Source of the DNA: Sitta carolinensis
Lineage: Eukaryota; Chordata; Aves; Passeriformes; Sittidae
DNA length: 64,000 nt
NCBI GenBank assembly: GCA_032173965.1
Contig: CM063284.1
Location: 129,851,625 to 129,915,624, forward strand
Direction of reading: 5' to 3'
Shown one piece after another: positions 37,857 to 49,915 of the stretch. The translations under genes were made by a program, and so were the position numbers. The notes beneath the pieces are model-generated. The model had not been told where the DNA came from and ran no database searches. It saw only the letters and a list, made by a program, of their open reading frames with translations. Each line of letters starts with the position of its first letter. The first letter of the stretch is position 1.

Positions 37857-40800
37857 GTATCCAATAATCCTGCTGTGTGTTGAAATTACATGAATTTAGG
37901 ATTTCTCAGTTTTGCTGCTTGCACAGCTTCATCTCCTGTCGATACTGTTGCTCAGGCTGCCTTTATCCAGTATACCCATGGCAGAGACCAGCTACTTACA
38001 TGAAAGCATTAGCAGTTTCTGTTTATTATAACTAACTTTTAGGGTGTTAGGATTTCAAAACTAAAGGAACACTTAGTTTGTTCTCCACCTTTTTATATCT
38101 TGAATGCTGATACCTGTCTGGATATTATTCTGAATGTCCTTTATAGCATCAAAACTTTTCCAAGCAAGCAAAGCAACTCTTGATGACAGTCACTACGCAC
38201 TCTATATCTCTTTTCTTTTCAGTCTTAGCTAGATGCAGTAGTGGGGTTTGTAAATAACAATTCCTGGAGATATGAACCAAATTTCTGACGTTCACATTCT
38301 TTTAAAAGAAGATCTTTAGACATAGGAATATCTATTGTCAACCACCTTGTCTTGTAAAGCAGGCTGTTTTCATGCATGCCTTCTATAACTGGTCAGGCAG
38401 TTGGACCATGAGACTGTTGTTGGTCCTTTCCAAACAAACTGTTGTATTTTAAACTGTTAATTCCTGCTAGTGTCAACACAAAACAGTTTCAACAGTAGAC
38501 ACTGCTTGCTGTTTTACACCTGCATTATCTAATCTTGCTCAGATTAACAGTTACTTATTTAAAGTCTCCAGGTACAGTAAATTTAACTTTGTTAATACTC
38601 ACACTGTAATTTTTCATTCATGAGATTTTACTGTCTAGAAATTAACTGTAGCATAGACAAAGCACTAGAGTTTAATTTCTAGATTGTTTTCTCTGTAGTC
38701 ATTGTAGTCCTTTAGTCTGGCATGTTTAGAAACACAGAACTTAAATGGCAAATGAGTAGCCCTGGTGTTTGTTATTAATAATGGCTGCTGAACCATTTAA
38801 AGGTCACAATTAAAAATTATTCAAAAATAAAGATTTTGTTTGCACATACAAATTTGTAGACTGAATTTTACATTAACATGGTTTCTTTCAAGCTGTTTTT
38901 TTTTTACTGATATGGTCACTTGAATTCTTAAAAAAAATTTAGCTAATTACTCATAATTTTTCCTAATGGAGATTAGAATCTTGCTTTCTTTTCCCAAAAG
39001 ATGAAAATACATTTTTTTCAATAATGTTCCCAGATTTAAGAACAAATTCTTTTCTTTGCCTGTAGATATATGAAAAATGATTTAAATCGCCTCCAGCTAC
39101 ATTGCAGAAACAGAGAGTATGGCTGTGAAATGGTTTGTTCTCTGGAGTCCATAGACAGGCATGAAAGGGAGTGTGAGTACAGTCAGATACCTTGCTCCAA
39201 TGCTGGTGAGTGACATTCAAGGAAGTTGAGTCCTTTATATTTAAAAACCACATTTTTCATCTTCCTGTCAACAGAACTGCAACAATCGCCATTATTTTCT
39301 AACAGATATTCAAAGCTTTGGCATGATCTGCTCTTTATAGCAGTGTTTTTGAACAAAATATCGTAGCAGTTTATGGCAGTCATCATGATTAGCAACTGTT
39401 TCTTATCCAAAAACTAACCAAAATGGATATGATGAACTTCAAATGTATGAAAATTTAGTAGTGCAATAGTTTTGTTTTCTGTCAAATTATGAGTTTGTTT
39501 TCCAGTTCTGACTGCATGTTCTGATGTTTGAATGAATGAAGTAGCCCCTGCAGAAGACTTAGGGGTGATAATTTATTCATAAAATACCTGGTTGCCTGAT
39601 GAACGTGCAGCTGCCAGCTCTGTGACATGGCTTTAACAAGAATGTATCTTGGAAATAAGAATTCTTCTAAGCTAAATTCTGGTTGGAATTGTTCTTGTTG
39701 AGGTTTTTAAATCAAGGCTACACCTCCTCAGGAAGAAATATGCCTCTAAAAAGGAACATACTGTTAAAATTTCCCAGTTGATCTCATTTGAAATGTTGTA
39801 TGTTCCTAGATAAAGTTAATTTCTAATTAATGATGCTAAGGACGTAGTTGAGTCTGCCACTGTAATTAATTAGGAGATGATTAAGATACTAGAATTACTC
39901 TGCTGGAAGTTACGGTTTCTCTCAGAAGTAACTGACTTCTGCAGATGTTTGATTCACCTGTTCTACTTCCTACAGAAACAGTAGTGTTTTACAGATTTGT
40001 GTTTTTACACCACTCTGAGTGTCTGGTGTTTGGGGTGTGAAGGGTCTTACATCTCTTAAACTTTTTCCCAAGAATACATAGAGTGTATTTCGAGTACCTC
40101 AGTTACAAATCATTATATTTATTAGTAAAGCTCTTTCAGAGAACTCATTTGTCATTTTCTGGCATGGTTTGTTGGGAAGTTTCAATACTTCATTGTTTCA
40201 GTTTCCTTATGTTGATATTCTCTTCAAATTGAATGTGTGTATTTCAACAAAGTGAGCCTCAAAGATTAAACTGCAATCTTCCTAAGTTTGACTTCATAAG
40301 TTAAAACTACAAACTTCAAGTTTAAAGTGTTAAATGTAGCAATAATTTATATAGTGCTTATTTTTGATTCTTTACATTTTACTTTTAATCACTACAGAAC
40401 TGCAAAGTTTGTATCCTTGAATTTTTGTGGAAATATTTTGATCTTTGTATGAGTTATTAAATGTTCATAAATAAATGTTCTAAATTATTTATATGGTCTA
40501 GTACATTATGGACAAGACCAACAAATTGTCTAGAAAACAAGTTTACATTTCATCTCACCCATGTCTCTCTTTACTGCATCTTTGGACTTTTCTCTAAGTT
40601 TGATGGCATAATACTTTTTTTACACATGTGTATTCTTTATCAATTCCAGTCATTGTAATCTATGATGGTAGCACAGGCAAGCTGCTAGTGTCTTAGCTTG
40701 TCATCAGGATTGTCATTACTGAAGTTGATTTAAGTCCAGACCAGCAGAAGACTCTACAGAAAATGCCTCCTTCCAACCTTTCAGTCTTTTCAGTTAATGG

Positions 40801-43744
40801 ATAAGTGTCTTAACAAGACTTTTTAACAGTGTTGTATTAGTAGCTGTATATGTGTAACTGTCATATTTCATATCCTAAGGAAATCACTTTTCTCAGCTTC
40901 CTTTCTTGAGTGTTTTTGTTTGGAATGACTCAAACTGCTTGTGTTGGAAATGGCTGTCTTGCCTTGCTCCCCCTCGCTCAGGCTGTACCGTGCAGATCGA
41001 GCGGCGTAACTTGGACGGGCACCTGGCGGTGTGTGAGTACCGGAGCCGGGAGTGCCCCAACGGCTGCGGCTACACCATCCTCAGCGCAGAGGACACGCAG
41101 CACAACTGTGTGGCAGAGCTAAGAACAGAGCTGGAGCTGCTTCGGTACAAATCTTCTCTTTCTGTCTTGGGCTGGGCTTAAAATGACTGCATGAAGCGCT
41201 TTGAAATACTAGCACTGGATTCTGGTATGTGTTAAACGGTCCAGTAGTTACTTGATGCTAATGGGCCAGAATTTTATTATGTGTCAGCACAGACTTTAAA
41301 TTCTTGCTGTTTTGATTCTTTTGTTGTTAGGGGTTTTTTTCCAAGTTACTATAAATCTTAAAATACCATTGCTTGCAGTTGAACAGAACTGTGAGTCTTA
41401 CTACTTAAAATGACAAAAACCCTAAGAGAACTGAAGTTGGAAATTTAATTTTTCTATTAGTCTGTTATAGACACAGTCACATTATGTAATAATTGTATTT
41501 AGTGTATGTTTTTTGCAGATTGAGAAGATAAAAATCTGTACATATATTGGCAGATTCAACCAATGAAGGTCTAATTTTGATTTTTTTAAGTCCTGGTAGA
41601 TCAGCAGTCAGTGAACATGGCCCTTCTTGCCAGCATGCTTGTTTTCCTCTTACATACGTTTCTGTAGCTTTCCTTTTTCATTATATTCCTGTTGGACATT
41701 TTTTTTCCCTGCCTTATGCTCCTTCCCATTTGTATCTTTCAGCTCAAAAATGGTTTAAATGTGTTGACATACAAGGGATTCTGCTACGTGGTTTTTGAAC
41801 TCAAAAGGTTAATGTAGCGCCATCTGGTTTTGGCTGTGGAGCTATGTGAGTGACTAGCTGTAACAGTTTACTGCATACTGTCATTTAGTGTCCACCATAA
41901 AAGTGGACAAGATTACACAGAACCATGGAATCATCTAGATTGGGAAAGAGCTTTAAGATAATTGCATCCAGCAGTTAATCCAGCACTGCCAGGCCCACCA
42001 TTAAACTGTGTCTGTAAGTGCCTACCGTGTCCACACACTCAGGCTGTCTCACTTCCTTATGTGTTTAGCAGAACTATAGGATTCAGACTTTTTATCTTGG
42101 TTGCCTCTATTTTGTAGCACTTAGCAAACAGCAGAAAATCACTTAAAGTCATAAATACACCTTCTTGAGCTCATGTAACTACTTGAGGAATATGATATGA
42201 TTGTCCCTCTATAGTCTCTTCATGGGCACTTTAGTGCCCCTGGGCACAATGCACTTTATGCCAGTTTTTGGGTTTTTTTAATTAATGAATCATGCCACTA
42301 CAGGGGCATCCTGTAGAGTTTGATGGGAATCAGTTCAGACTGTTTGGCTGCAAGAAGGCTTTCTGAATTTTGAAGATCATTCTTTTCTCTGCTTACAAGA
42401 CTTAACAAGGAAAAATAAACTTTTTAGGTCAGAAATGATCTGCAGAGTGGAGGAGGCAAAACATGAGATGGAGTCAAGGTTAGACTCACAGAGAAGGCAT
42501 ATGGTCCAAAAAGAGAGTATTCTGCAAAATGAAATTGAAGAACTAAAGGTAAATACAATCCTTTTTTTTTCTCTCTCTCTCTCTTAACAGTCTAGCTTTT
42601 TGCTTTTCCCAGTAGTAGTTTCTTATTTTGTAAATAAAGTCTCATGAGGAAAATGACATTAAGTTTGGGAAGCAAAACTATCAAAGCTTTGCCAGATTAG
42701 CTCTGTGGGGAAGCAGGCTGGATGCTTTATTCCTGTGGATTATCTGCTTCAGGTTCACTGGAGCTCACCTGGGTACTCCATCCATGTTCTGTGCATACAT
42801 AACATTGTCAACAGATCAATCTGAAACTGGTTTCAGTGTCTAGATGTAGAGTATACATCACAAACTGGATGTAATTAAACATCTGGCTCCATTTTTAATT
42901 GCTATCCAAAGTAGCTTAGTCCAGAGCTGACACAGAACCCTGCTGCCAGCAGTGGTATTTGCACTGTCATCAGGAGGTTGGAAAGGTTCACAGTAAACTT
43001 CATCAAGTAACAAGCAAGGCTGTCTTAACCTTTTATTCATCTTGGTTTTATTGTAACACAGAACAATGATTTTTAAAGCAACAGTTTTTAAAAGTTTTAT
43101 AAAGTTAAAAAACTTCATAGTTTACATTTTTGTTTTTACTGGATTTGATGTTAAATCCTTGAAGAACGTACCTGAACAAAATTGCAACCATATTTTGTTT
43201 GGATTCTTGAAATAGAAAATAAAAGCAGCAAGTGAGTAAAATGGCTGTTTCTTATCATACTTTGTAAGAAACAAAATATGAAAACAAAATATTTTGAAAA
43301 ACATATTGGAATCTTTTGAACAAGACCATCCCAGAAGGTGAATACTAGATTGTGTCTCAAATTGTTTGCATTCGTTGCACTCTCAAAAATTTTTTCAGTG
43401 TTTTTTATTCCTAAGACTCCATCACCCTACGTGCATGGCCAGTTCGACTCCATTGCACCATCATTAGAAGAGGGTTTGTTTCTTGCAGTGAATTTGCGTT
43501 TGCATTTCAGAGTCAGATGTCACGGATGATGTCAGATGTACGGTCTCTGATGGCAGCAGAGAGACAGCACCGTCAAGAGCTGGAGCAGGCAGAACTGGAA
43601 AAACGGGAGTTAATGGAGCTGCTGAAGGGGTTGCAGAAGGACTGTAGATTAACTACTACAGAGGGAAGCAGAAAGTCAAATTTCCGTCCTTTGACACGAC
43701 TAGAGAGTGTAAAAAGAAAACCTAGGGAAGTTACAGTTATCTAA
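37651..43744 (+). CDS. RING and TRAF-type zinc-finger E3 ligase-like protein (RNF41/RNF151 group)
   Basis: Five coding exons join in frame: 37651-37856, 39066-39205, 40982-41144, 42428-42548, 43511-43744. They encode 287 residues. The RING is near the N terminus: C18, C21, C33, H35, C38, C41, C52, D55, a C3HC3D set like that of RNF41/NRDP1 (aspartate as last ligand). Three TRAF-type fingers follow: C82/C89/H101/C105, C112/C117/H129/C133, and C140/C144/H156/C158, the three-finger layout of RNF151. Residues about 165-255 form a charged coiled-coil region; the tail is basic and ends VTVI. The USP8-binding C-terminal domain of RNF41 is absent. Start chosen because MGYDIERF matches RNF41's MGYD start. 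Likely a ubiquitin E3 ligase; substrates unknown. It sits between RAD54B (divergent) and VIRMA (convergent). Orthology is unresolved, so no symbol is given. Confidence 0.88.
37857..39065 (+). other. RING gene intron 2
   Basis: 1.2 kb of AT-rich intron with no recognised element. Confidence 0.75.
39066..39205 (+). CDS. RING gene exon 3 (first TRAF-type finger)
   Basis: Acceptor TTGCCTGTAG, donor GCTG|GTGAGT. Encodes residues 69-116 with finger cysteines at 82, 89, 105 and 112 and histidine 101. Confidence 0.9.
39206..40981 (+). other. RING gene intron 3
   Basis: 1.8 kb of AT-rich intron with no recognised element. Confidence 0.75.
40982..41144 (+). CDS. RING gene exon 4 (second and third TRAF-type fingers)
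   Basis: Acceptor CCCTCGCTCAG, donor CTTCG|GTACAA. Clearly more GC-rich than its AT-rich introns. Encodes fingers 2 and 3 and the start of the coiled coil (ELRTELELLR). Confidence 0.9.
41145..42427 (+). other. RING gene intron 4
   Basis: 1.3 kb, AT-rich. Carries a short CR1 3' fragment (41915-42060, separate entry). The 83-codon frame at 41547 has no domain and no coding support. Confidence 0.7.
41915..42060 (-). mobile_element. CR1 LINE 3'-end fragment, minus-sense
   Basis: Matches the CR1 3' end read backwards: 'acagaaccatggaatcatctagattgggaaag', 'taagataattgcatccag', 'tccagcactgccaggcccaccattaaactgtgt'. About 145 bp survive. Confidence 0.8.
42428..42548 (+). CDS. RING gene exon 5 (coiled coil)
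   Basis: Acceptor CTTTTTTAG, donor CTAAAG|GTAAAT, 121 nt. Encodes a Glu/Lys/Arg-rich heptad-like segment (RVEEAKHEMESRL... QNEIEELK). A polypyrimidine CT repeat follows at about 42563-42584. Confidence 0.85.
42549..43510 (+). other. RING gene intron 5
   Basis: AT-rich, opening with a T run and (CT) repeat at about 42563-42584. Nothing else recognised. Confidence 0.75.
43511..43744 (+). CDS. RING gene exon 6 (coiled coil, basic tail, stop)
   Basis: Acceptor GCATTTCAG, phase 0, 77 codons then TAA. Coiled coil continues (ERQHRQELEQAELEKRELME), then a basic tail. Confidence 0.88.
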   Translation, partial: SQMSRMMSDVRSLMAAERQHRQELEQAELEKRELMELLKGLQKDCRLTTTEGSRKSNFRPLTRLESVKRKPREVTVI

Positions 43745-44799
43745 ATAGTAGTAAGATCAGAAAGCATTTTCTTCAAATACTGGTTTCTGGCACACTACTT
43801 CCTTTGAATGATTGGTAAACATTATATAATTTCTGATTTGCTTGTTTTCTTTTAAAATTTGAATTACAACTGTATTTCCTTTGGGGCCATAAAAACAGGT
43901 GATTTTTTTTCTGATGGAATACTGGTCATTAAAACCAATAATTGGAACATATTTTTAACTAATGTTTTTATAAAAAGGGAAAAGAGACTTGATTTATTCT
44001 CTCTTTACTGCATCACTTACAGGAATCTTTCAAGACTGAAAGCTACAGCTTTTTAAAGTGAAGGATACAGACTATTATGGACCAGGAAAAAACCCAAACA
44101 TTTAAGTATCTATGTTTCAAACAAAAAAGCAAATGTGACCATTTGGGATGTACTTAATTTGGGAAAAAGTGAATGATAGAATTAGTAAGTCAGTAATAGA
44201 AATTAGTAAGATTTTGTTTGTTTATAGTCTGTAGAAGGTCTTATTTCAAAGGTGGACAGCAAGCACTTTAAATTGTAATTCTGCTGTGTAACAGATTTGG
44301 GTGAGGTTGACTGTTGCTTTAGAGCTTCTCATTTCTCAGGCTGATTCACACTTAAGAGACTAATGCTAAAGCCCGAGGTAGTAGAATAATCTAAAACCCT
44401 TTAAACAGATATGTGAATAACTTTGAGTTTGTGGGAGTGGATCTACTTCTTATTTAAAAATTTGAAGTTTTTATATGCGAAAGTATCAGATATTTCTACA
44501 GGATCTTTTAAGCATAAGACCAGTCAATTTGGTACTCACTGTCTTTAAAGTGTATAGATAAATACCTAGAGTATCCTTAATTTCTTTGTGGCAGGTTTAA
44601 GGCTACTTGATATGCACAAGAGATGAATATTTTCCCAATAACTTGGGCTTGAGACATCTGTGTTAGTGTTCATGCAGGCTGCAGGGAGTGCTGTGGCCTG
44701 GCACTCACATCAGGGAGTAACAGAACACCTGTGTGAGTGCGAGTAGGTCAGTGACCTGTTCTGCTTAGCAGTACGACCCAAAGGGGAGGTGGAAGGGTT
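43745..44799 (+). other. RING gene 3' UTR and downstream flank
   Basis: No canonical AATAAA was found soon after the stop. An ATTAAA variant at about 43928-43933 is the nearest candidate. The mRNA end cannot be fixed from sequence alone. Confidence 0.4.
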
Positions 44800-45715
44800 A
44801 AAGGACATTAGAGCATCTGAGGGAGAGATTGACTGGTAGGACCATTCTCCACCTCCCCTGAGGCAAATGTACCAGTCACATGCACCTCAGAAAGTGGAGG
44901 ATCACTAGAGATGGACCTAGGGTCACAGGTCTGTAATGCAGGCAAAGCCATTTGCCTGGCTAAAGTGCATCTACACCAACACACAGTGTGGGCTGCAAGC
45001 AGGAGGAGCTGGAAGCCATTGTTCAGGAGGAAGGTTTTGATGTTGTCACCATCACAGAAACATGGTGGGATGGCTCTCATCATGGGAGTGCTGCAATGGC
45101 TGGATATAAGCTCTTTAGAAGAGACAGGCAAAGCAGGAGAGGTGGTTGGATAGCACTGTACAATAGGGAGTGTTTTGATTGTATTGAAGTTGATGATGAA
45201 CATGATAATACCTGTTGAGTGCCTCTGGGTAAGGATCACAGGGAAGGTCAGCTGGGCAGACATCATGGTGGGAGCCTATTAAAGGCTTTTTTGTTTGTCA
45301 TGAAAGGTCTAGAAAGCTTGTCTTGTAAGGAGCAGCTGAAAGAGCTGGGTTTGTTTAGTCTAGAGAAGAAGGAGGCTCAGGGGGTCCTCTTCACACTCTA
45401 CATCTTCCTAAAAGGAGGCAGCAGCCTGGTGAAGGTTGGTCTCTACTACTGTGCCTACAATGAGAGGACAAGAGAAAATGGCCTTAAGCTCAGGCAGAGG
45501 AGATTCAGATTAGATGTTAGAAAAAAAATTTCACTATTAGGGTGGTCAAGTGTTGCAATAGAGTGCCCAGGGAGCTGGTGGAGTCACCATCCCTGGAGGT
45601 GTTGAAGAGTTGTCAAGATCTTGCGCTGAGCAGTGGTTTAGGGATTGCAGAGGTAGTTCTGGGTTGAGAGTTGAACTTGGTCTCTTCCACCCTCGATGAT
45701 TCTATGATTCAGAGT
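44800..45715 (+). mobile_element. Internally deleted CR1 LINE
   Basis: The left part matches the start of CR1 ORF2: 'aggaggagctggaagccattgttcaggag', 'gtcaccatcacagaaacatggtgggatgg', 'taagctctttagaagagacaggcaaag'. Near 45270-45300 it jumps to the terminal region: 'ctagaaagcttgtcttgtaaggagcagctgaaagagctggg', 'gtggagtcaccatccctggagg', 'ttccaccctcgatgattctatgatt'. Most of the endonuclease and all of the reverse transcriptase are missing. It ends with the typical CR1 tail. Confidence 0.85.
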
Positions 45716-46029
45716 TTGCAATAGGTTTTTTTAACTCTGTGAGTCATGCAGACAAAGGAGCAGGGACTTCCTCTGCCGGTGAGTAGCGGGCTGATTAAAA
45801 GAAGCCTCTAGGGAGTGTGGCGAACAGGAGCAGGCTAACAGGATCATGGCACATCTCTGAGGGTGTGGCACAGCAGTTTACACAGACAGGGCAAGCAGGC
45901 AGGGTTGCAGGTTTTTCCTGGTAGTAAGGTTAGTTTGTTGTTTGCTGTGTTTCGGTTGGTTGGTTGGTTGGTTTGGGGTTTTTTTGTTAGTAATGGTTTT
46001 TACACAGTCAAAAACTAGTTAGTACAAGT

Positions 46030-47010
46030 GTGTGTAACCAAATAGAACTCTCCAAAAAGGATGTGTCTGTCCAGACCCCTTCCTGTGCGGAGGGTTCAGG
46101 CTTATCAGTGGTACCAGGGGGCATTGCAGGAGAAGCCTGCCTGTGGTACAAGCAGGTGAATGACCTCATTTCGCTGGTGGCCAAGCTTAAGGAGGAAGTT
46201 GAAAGACTAAGGAGTATTAGGGAAAGTGAAAAGGAAATAGATTGATGGAGTTCCACCCTCCCATCCTTGAGGGAGGCACACCAGGAGTCAGAGGACTCCC
46301 ATGCCTTCTACTGTCAAGCAATTGGAGGAGGGACCTGGTTGATGAAGGGGAATGGAAATGGGTCCCAGCTTGGGGAGGTAATAGTAAAAATTCCTCCCAA
46401 CCCCAGGTATACTTCAGAACGGGTATGAGGCCCAGGATCTACAGAGTCAGCAGACGATTTAGAAGAAAATTATCTGCCCAGGGGCCTCCCAATTACACTT
46501 CATCTGTCAGACAGATCACCACCTCTAATATCGAAAAGAAGGGTAGTCGTGGTGGGTGACTCCCTTCTGAGGGGAACAGAGGACCCTGTAAGTCAACCAG
46601 ACCCATCCCACAGGGAGGTCAGCTGCCTCCCTGGGGCCTGGGTACAGGATATCTCTGAGAGACTCCCTGGGCTGATTCAGCCCTGTGATTATTACCCACT
46701 GCTGATACTCCAGGCTGGCAGTGATGAGATCTAAAAGAGGAGTATCAGAGCCATTAAGAGGGACTTTAGGGCAGTGGCTCAAGTGGTTAATAGGACAGGG
46801 GCACAGGTAGTGTTCTGTTCCGTCCCTTTGGTGGCAGAGGAAAATGATGAAAGGAATAGGAGAGCCCACAATATCAACAAGTGGCTCAAGGGTTGGTGTC
46901 ATCGGCAGAATTTTGGGGTTTTTGACCATGGGGTAGCTTTTAGGGCACTTGGCCTGCTGGAACTGGATGTATTGCATCTCTCTGTCAGGCAGAAGAATTT
47001 TAGCTCATGA
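46030..47010 (+). pseudogene. CR1 ORF1 relic (esterase-like)
   Basis: One reading frame runs the length of this interval, broken only by in-frame stops at 46243, 46426 and 46732; I saw no frameshift. It has a coiled-coil-like stretch (LVAKLKEEVERLRSI) followed by an SGNH/GDSL-type block, VVVVGDSLLRGTE, as in the ORF1 esterase of CR1/L3-clade LINEs. It closes with QKNFSS and a stop just before ORF2. Confidence 0.75.
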
Positions 47011-47153
47011 ACTGGCAGAACTAATTGAGAGGACTTTAAACTAGGGTTGAAGGGGGAAGGGGTTGCAGCTGGGCTGTCTGGAAGCAGGCCCAAGGGTGGT
47101 AAGCCTGAGTTAGGGGTGAAATCAGCAGCCCAGCTGAAGTGCATGCAAGCAGC

Positions 47154-49080
47154 ATGGGTAGCAAACAAGAAGAGCTGGAGGCCCTGGTGCAACAGCAGAG
47201 CTATGATGAGGTCACCATCACAGAAACATGGTGAAACAACTCGCATAACTGGAGTGCTGCACTGGATGGCTACAAGCTCTTCAGAAGAGATAGGAAAGGA
47301 AAAAGAGGTGGAGGGGTGGCACTTTATATTAGGGAGGTTTTTGACACCACAGGTATTGAAACCACTGATGATGAAATTGAATGTCTATGGGTAAGAATTA
47401 AGGGGAAGGCCAACAAGGCTAACATCCTACTGGGAGTCTGTTATCGTCCACCCAACCAGGAAGAAGATAACTTATTCTACAAGTAATTGGAGAATGTTTC
47501 AGGATCATCAGCCCTTGTTTTTGTAGGCAACTTCAACTTACCGGACATCTGCTGTGAACTTAATACAGCAGAAAAAAGGCAGTCAAGGAAGATTTTAGAG
47601 TGTGGGGAGGACAACTTTTTGTCGCAGCTGGTGAGTGAGGCCACCAGGGGAGGGACTGTGTTAGATCTGTTGTTTGGAAATAGAGATGGGCTGATGTGAG
47701 ATGTGGTGGTTGGAAGCTACTTGGGACACAGTGATCCTGAAATTATAGAATTATTGATATTTGGTGAAATCAGGAGGAACAGTAATAAGACTTTTGCACT
47801 GGACTTCTTGAGGGCAGACTTTTGCTTATTTAGGAGATTTATTCAGGTAGTTCCTTGGGAAGCAGCCCTTAAAAACAAAGGAGTCCAGGAAAGGAGGGTG
47901 TGCTTCAAAACAGATATCTCAAGGGCACAGGAAGAGACTGTATCTGTGTGCTGAAAGATGAGTCAACGAGGCAAATGTCCAGCCTGGATGAACAAGGAGA
48001 TTTTGGAACTTAGGAATGAAAAAAGGATGTATCGTCTTTGGAAGGAGGGTCAGGTCTCACAGGAAGTATTTAAGGGGCTGCCAGGGCACGTAAGAAAATA
48101 ATTAGGGAGGCCAAAGCTCAGTTCGAACTTAAACTGGCAACTTTTGCAAAGGACGATAAAGAATGTTTTTACAAATAAATTAATGGTAAAAGGAAGGGTA
48201 AGACCAACTTTTGTTCCTTATTGGATGAGGGAGGGAACTTAGTTACTGCAGATGAAGAGAAGGCAGAAGCGCTTAACACCTTCTTTGTCTCAGTCTTTAG
48301 TGGAAAGACGGCTTGTCCTCAGGACAACTGTCATCCTGGGTTTGGAGATTATGTTAGGGAGCAGAATGGTCCCCCTGTTATCCAGGAGGAAGCAGTCAGA
48401 TAACTGCTGAGATGCTTGGATATCATAAATCTATGGGAGCAGATGGTATCCATCCCTGGGTGATGAGGAGCTGGCAGATGTGCTTGTGAAGCCACTCTCC
48501 ATCATTTACCAACAGTCCTGGCTCACTGGTGAGGTTCCAGATGACTGGAAGCTGGCCCATGTGACACCCATTCACACAAAGGGTAGAAAGGAGAATCCTG
48601 GAAATCATAGGTCCGTTACCCTGACCTCAGTACCTGGTAAGGTGATGGAACAGAGTGTCATCATGCAGCACTTACAGGATGGTCAGGGTATCAGACCCAG
48701 CCAGCATGGGTTTAGGAGGGGTAGGTCATATTTGACCTTTTTGACCAGGCAACCTGCCTGGTGGATGCAGGGAAAGGCTGTGGATGTTTTCTATTTGGAT
48801 TTCAGCAAGGCCTTTGACAATGCCTCCCACAGCACACTCTTGGGAAAGTTGGCAGCCCGCAGCTAGGACAGGCACGCTCTCTGCTGGGTTAGGAACTGGC
48901 TGGACGGCCAGGCCCAGAGTGGCCGTGAGCAGTGCTGCATCCAGCTGGGGCCAGTCACCAGTGGTGTCCCTCAGGGGTCTGTGCTGGGGTCAGTCCTGTT
49001 CAATATTTTTGTTGATTACATGGATGAAGGTATTGAGTCTTTCATTGGTAAATTTGCAGATGACACCTAGCTGGGAGCAT
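47154..49080 (+). pseudogene. CR1 ORF2 relic (endonuclease and reverse transcriptase)
   Basis: The endonuclease part is visible as TITETW, VCYRPPNQEED and VFVGNFN (normally GDFN), with DLLFGNRDGL after it. The reverse transcriptase part shows WKLAHVTPIHTKGRKENPGNHR, VFYLDFSKAFD and the catalytic box as KFADDT followed at once by a stop. Multiple stops and some frame changes mean no functional protein. Catalytic Asp pairs are partly kept. Confidence 0.8.
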
Positions 49081-49915
49081 GTGTAAATCTATTGGAAGGG
49101 AAGAAGGCTCTGCAGTGAGACCTGGAACAGTTGGATGGATGAACAGAGTCCAATAAGATGAAGTTTAATAAGTTCAAGTGCCGAGTCCTGCATTTTGGCC
49201 ACAATAACCCCCTGTAACATTACAGGCTGGGGATGGTGTGGCTGGACAGTGCCCAGGGGAAAGGGACCTGGGGACACTGGTCGACAGCTGACTGAACATG
49301 AGCCAGCAGTGTGCCCTGGTGGCCAAGAAGGCCAATGGCTCCTGGCCTGTGTCAGGAGTATTGTGGTAGGCAGACCCAGGAGGTCATTCTTCCCCTGTAT
49401 CAGCACTGTTGAGGCTGTACCTCAAGTGCTGTGTCCACTTCTGGGCTCCTCAGCTTAGGAAGGATGTGGAGATGCTTGAGTGCATCCAGAGGAGGCAACG
49501 AGGCTGGTGAGGGGCTTGGAACACAACCCCTGTGAGGAACTGCTGGGGGAGCTGGGGCTGTTTAGCCTGGAGAAAAGGAGACTCAGGGGTGACCTTATCA
49601 CTCCCTGAAAGGTGGCTGTAGTCAGGTAGGGGATTGGTCTCTTTCACCAGGCAGAACTGAAAGAAGAAGAGAACACAGTCTCAAGCTGTGTCAAGGGAAA
49701 TATAGGCTGGATATCAGGAAAATGTTTTTCACAGAAAGAATAATAAAGTACTGGAATGTTCTGCCTGGGGAGGTGATGGAGTCACCATCCCTGGATGTAT
49801 TTAAAAAAAGACTGGATGTGGCACTCGGTGCCATGGTCTAGTTGAAGTGTTAGGGCATGGGTTGGACTCAATGACCTTGGAGGTCTCTTCCAACCTAATG
49901 ATTCTGTGATTAACA

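Larger units (their letters stand above)
45740..49915 (+). mobile_element. Nearly full-length CR1 LINE
   Basis: About 4.2 kb containing, in order: a GC-moderate 5' leader with a (TTGG)n run near 45955-45980, an ORF1 relic (about 46030-47010), an ORF2 relic (about 47154-49080), and the CR1 3' UTR ending 'ttggaggtctcttccaacctaatgattctgtgatt'. Most CR1 copies are severely 5'-truncated, so one with a leader and both ORFs is uncommon. In-frame stops in both ORFs show it is inactive. It lies head-to-tail after the deleted CR1 and downstream of the RING gene. Confidence 0.9.

Noticed and set aside
44808..45266. 152-codon minus-strand frame
   Set aside because: Antisense shadow of the deleted CR1 copy.
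46525..46977. 150-codon minus-strand frame
   Set aside because: Antisense shadow of the CR1 ORF1 relic.
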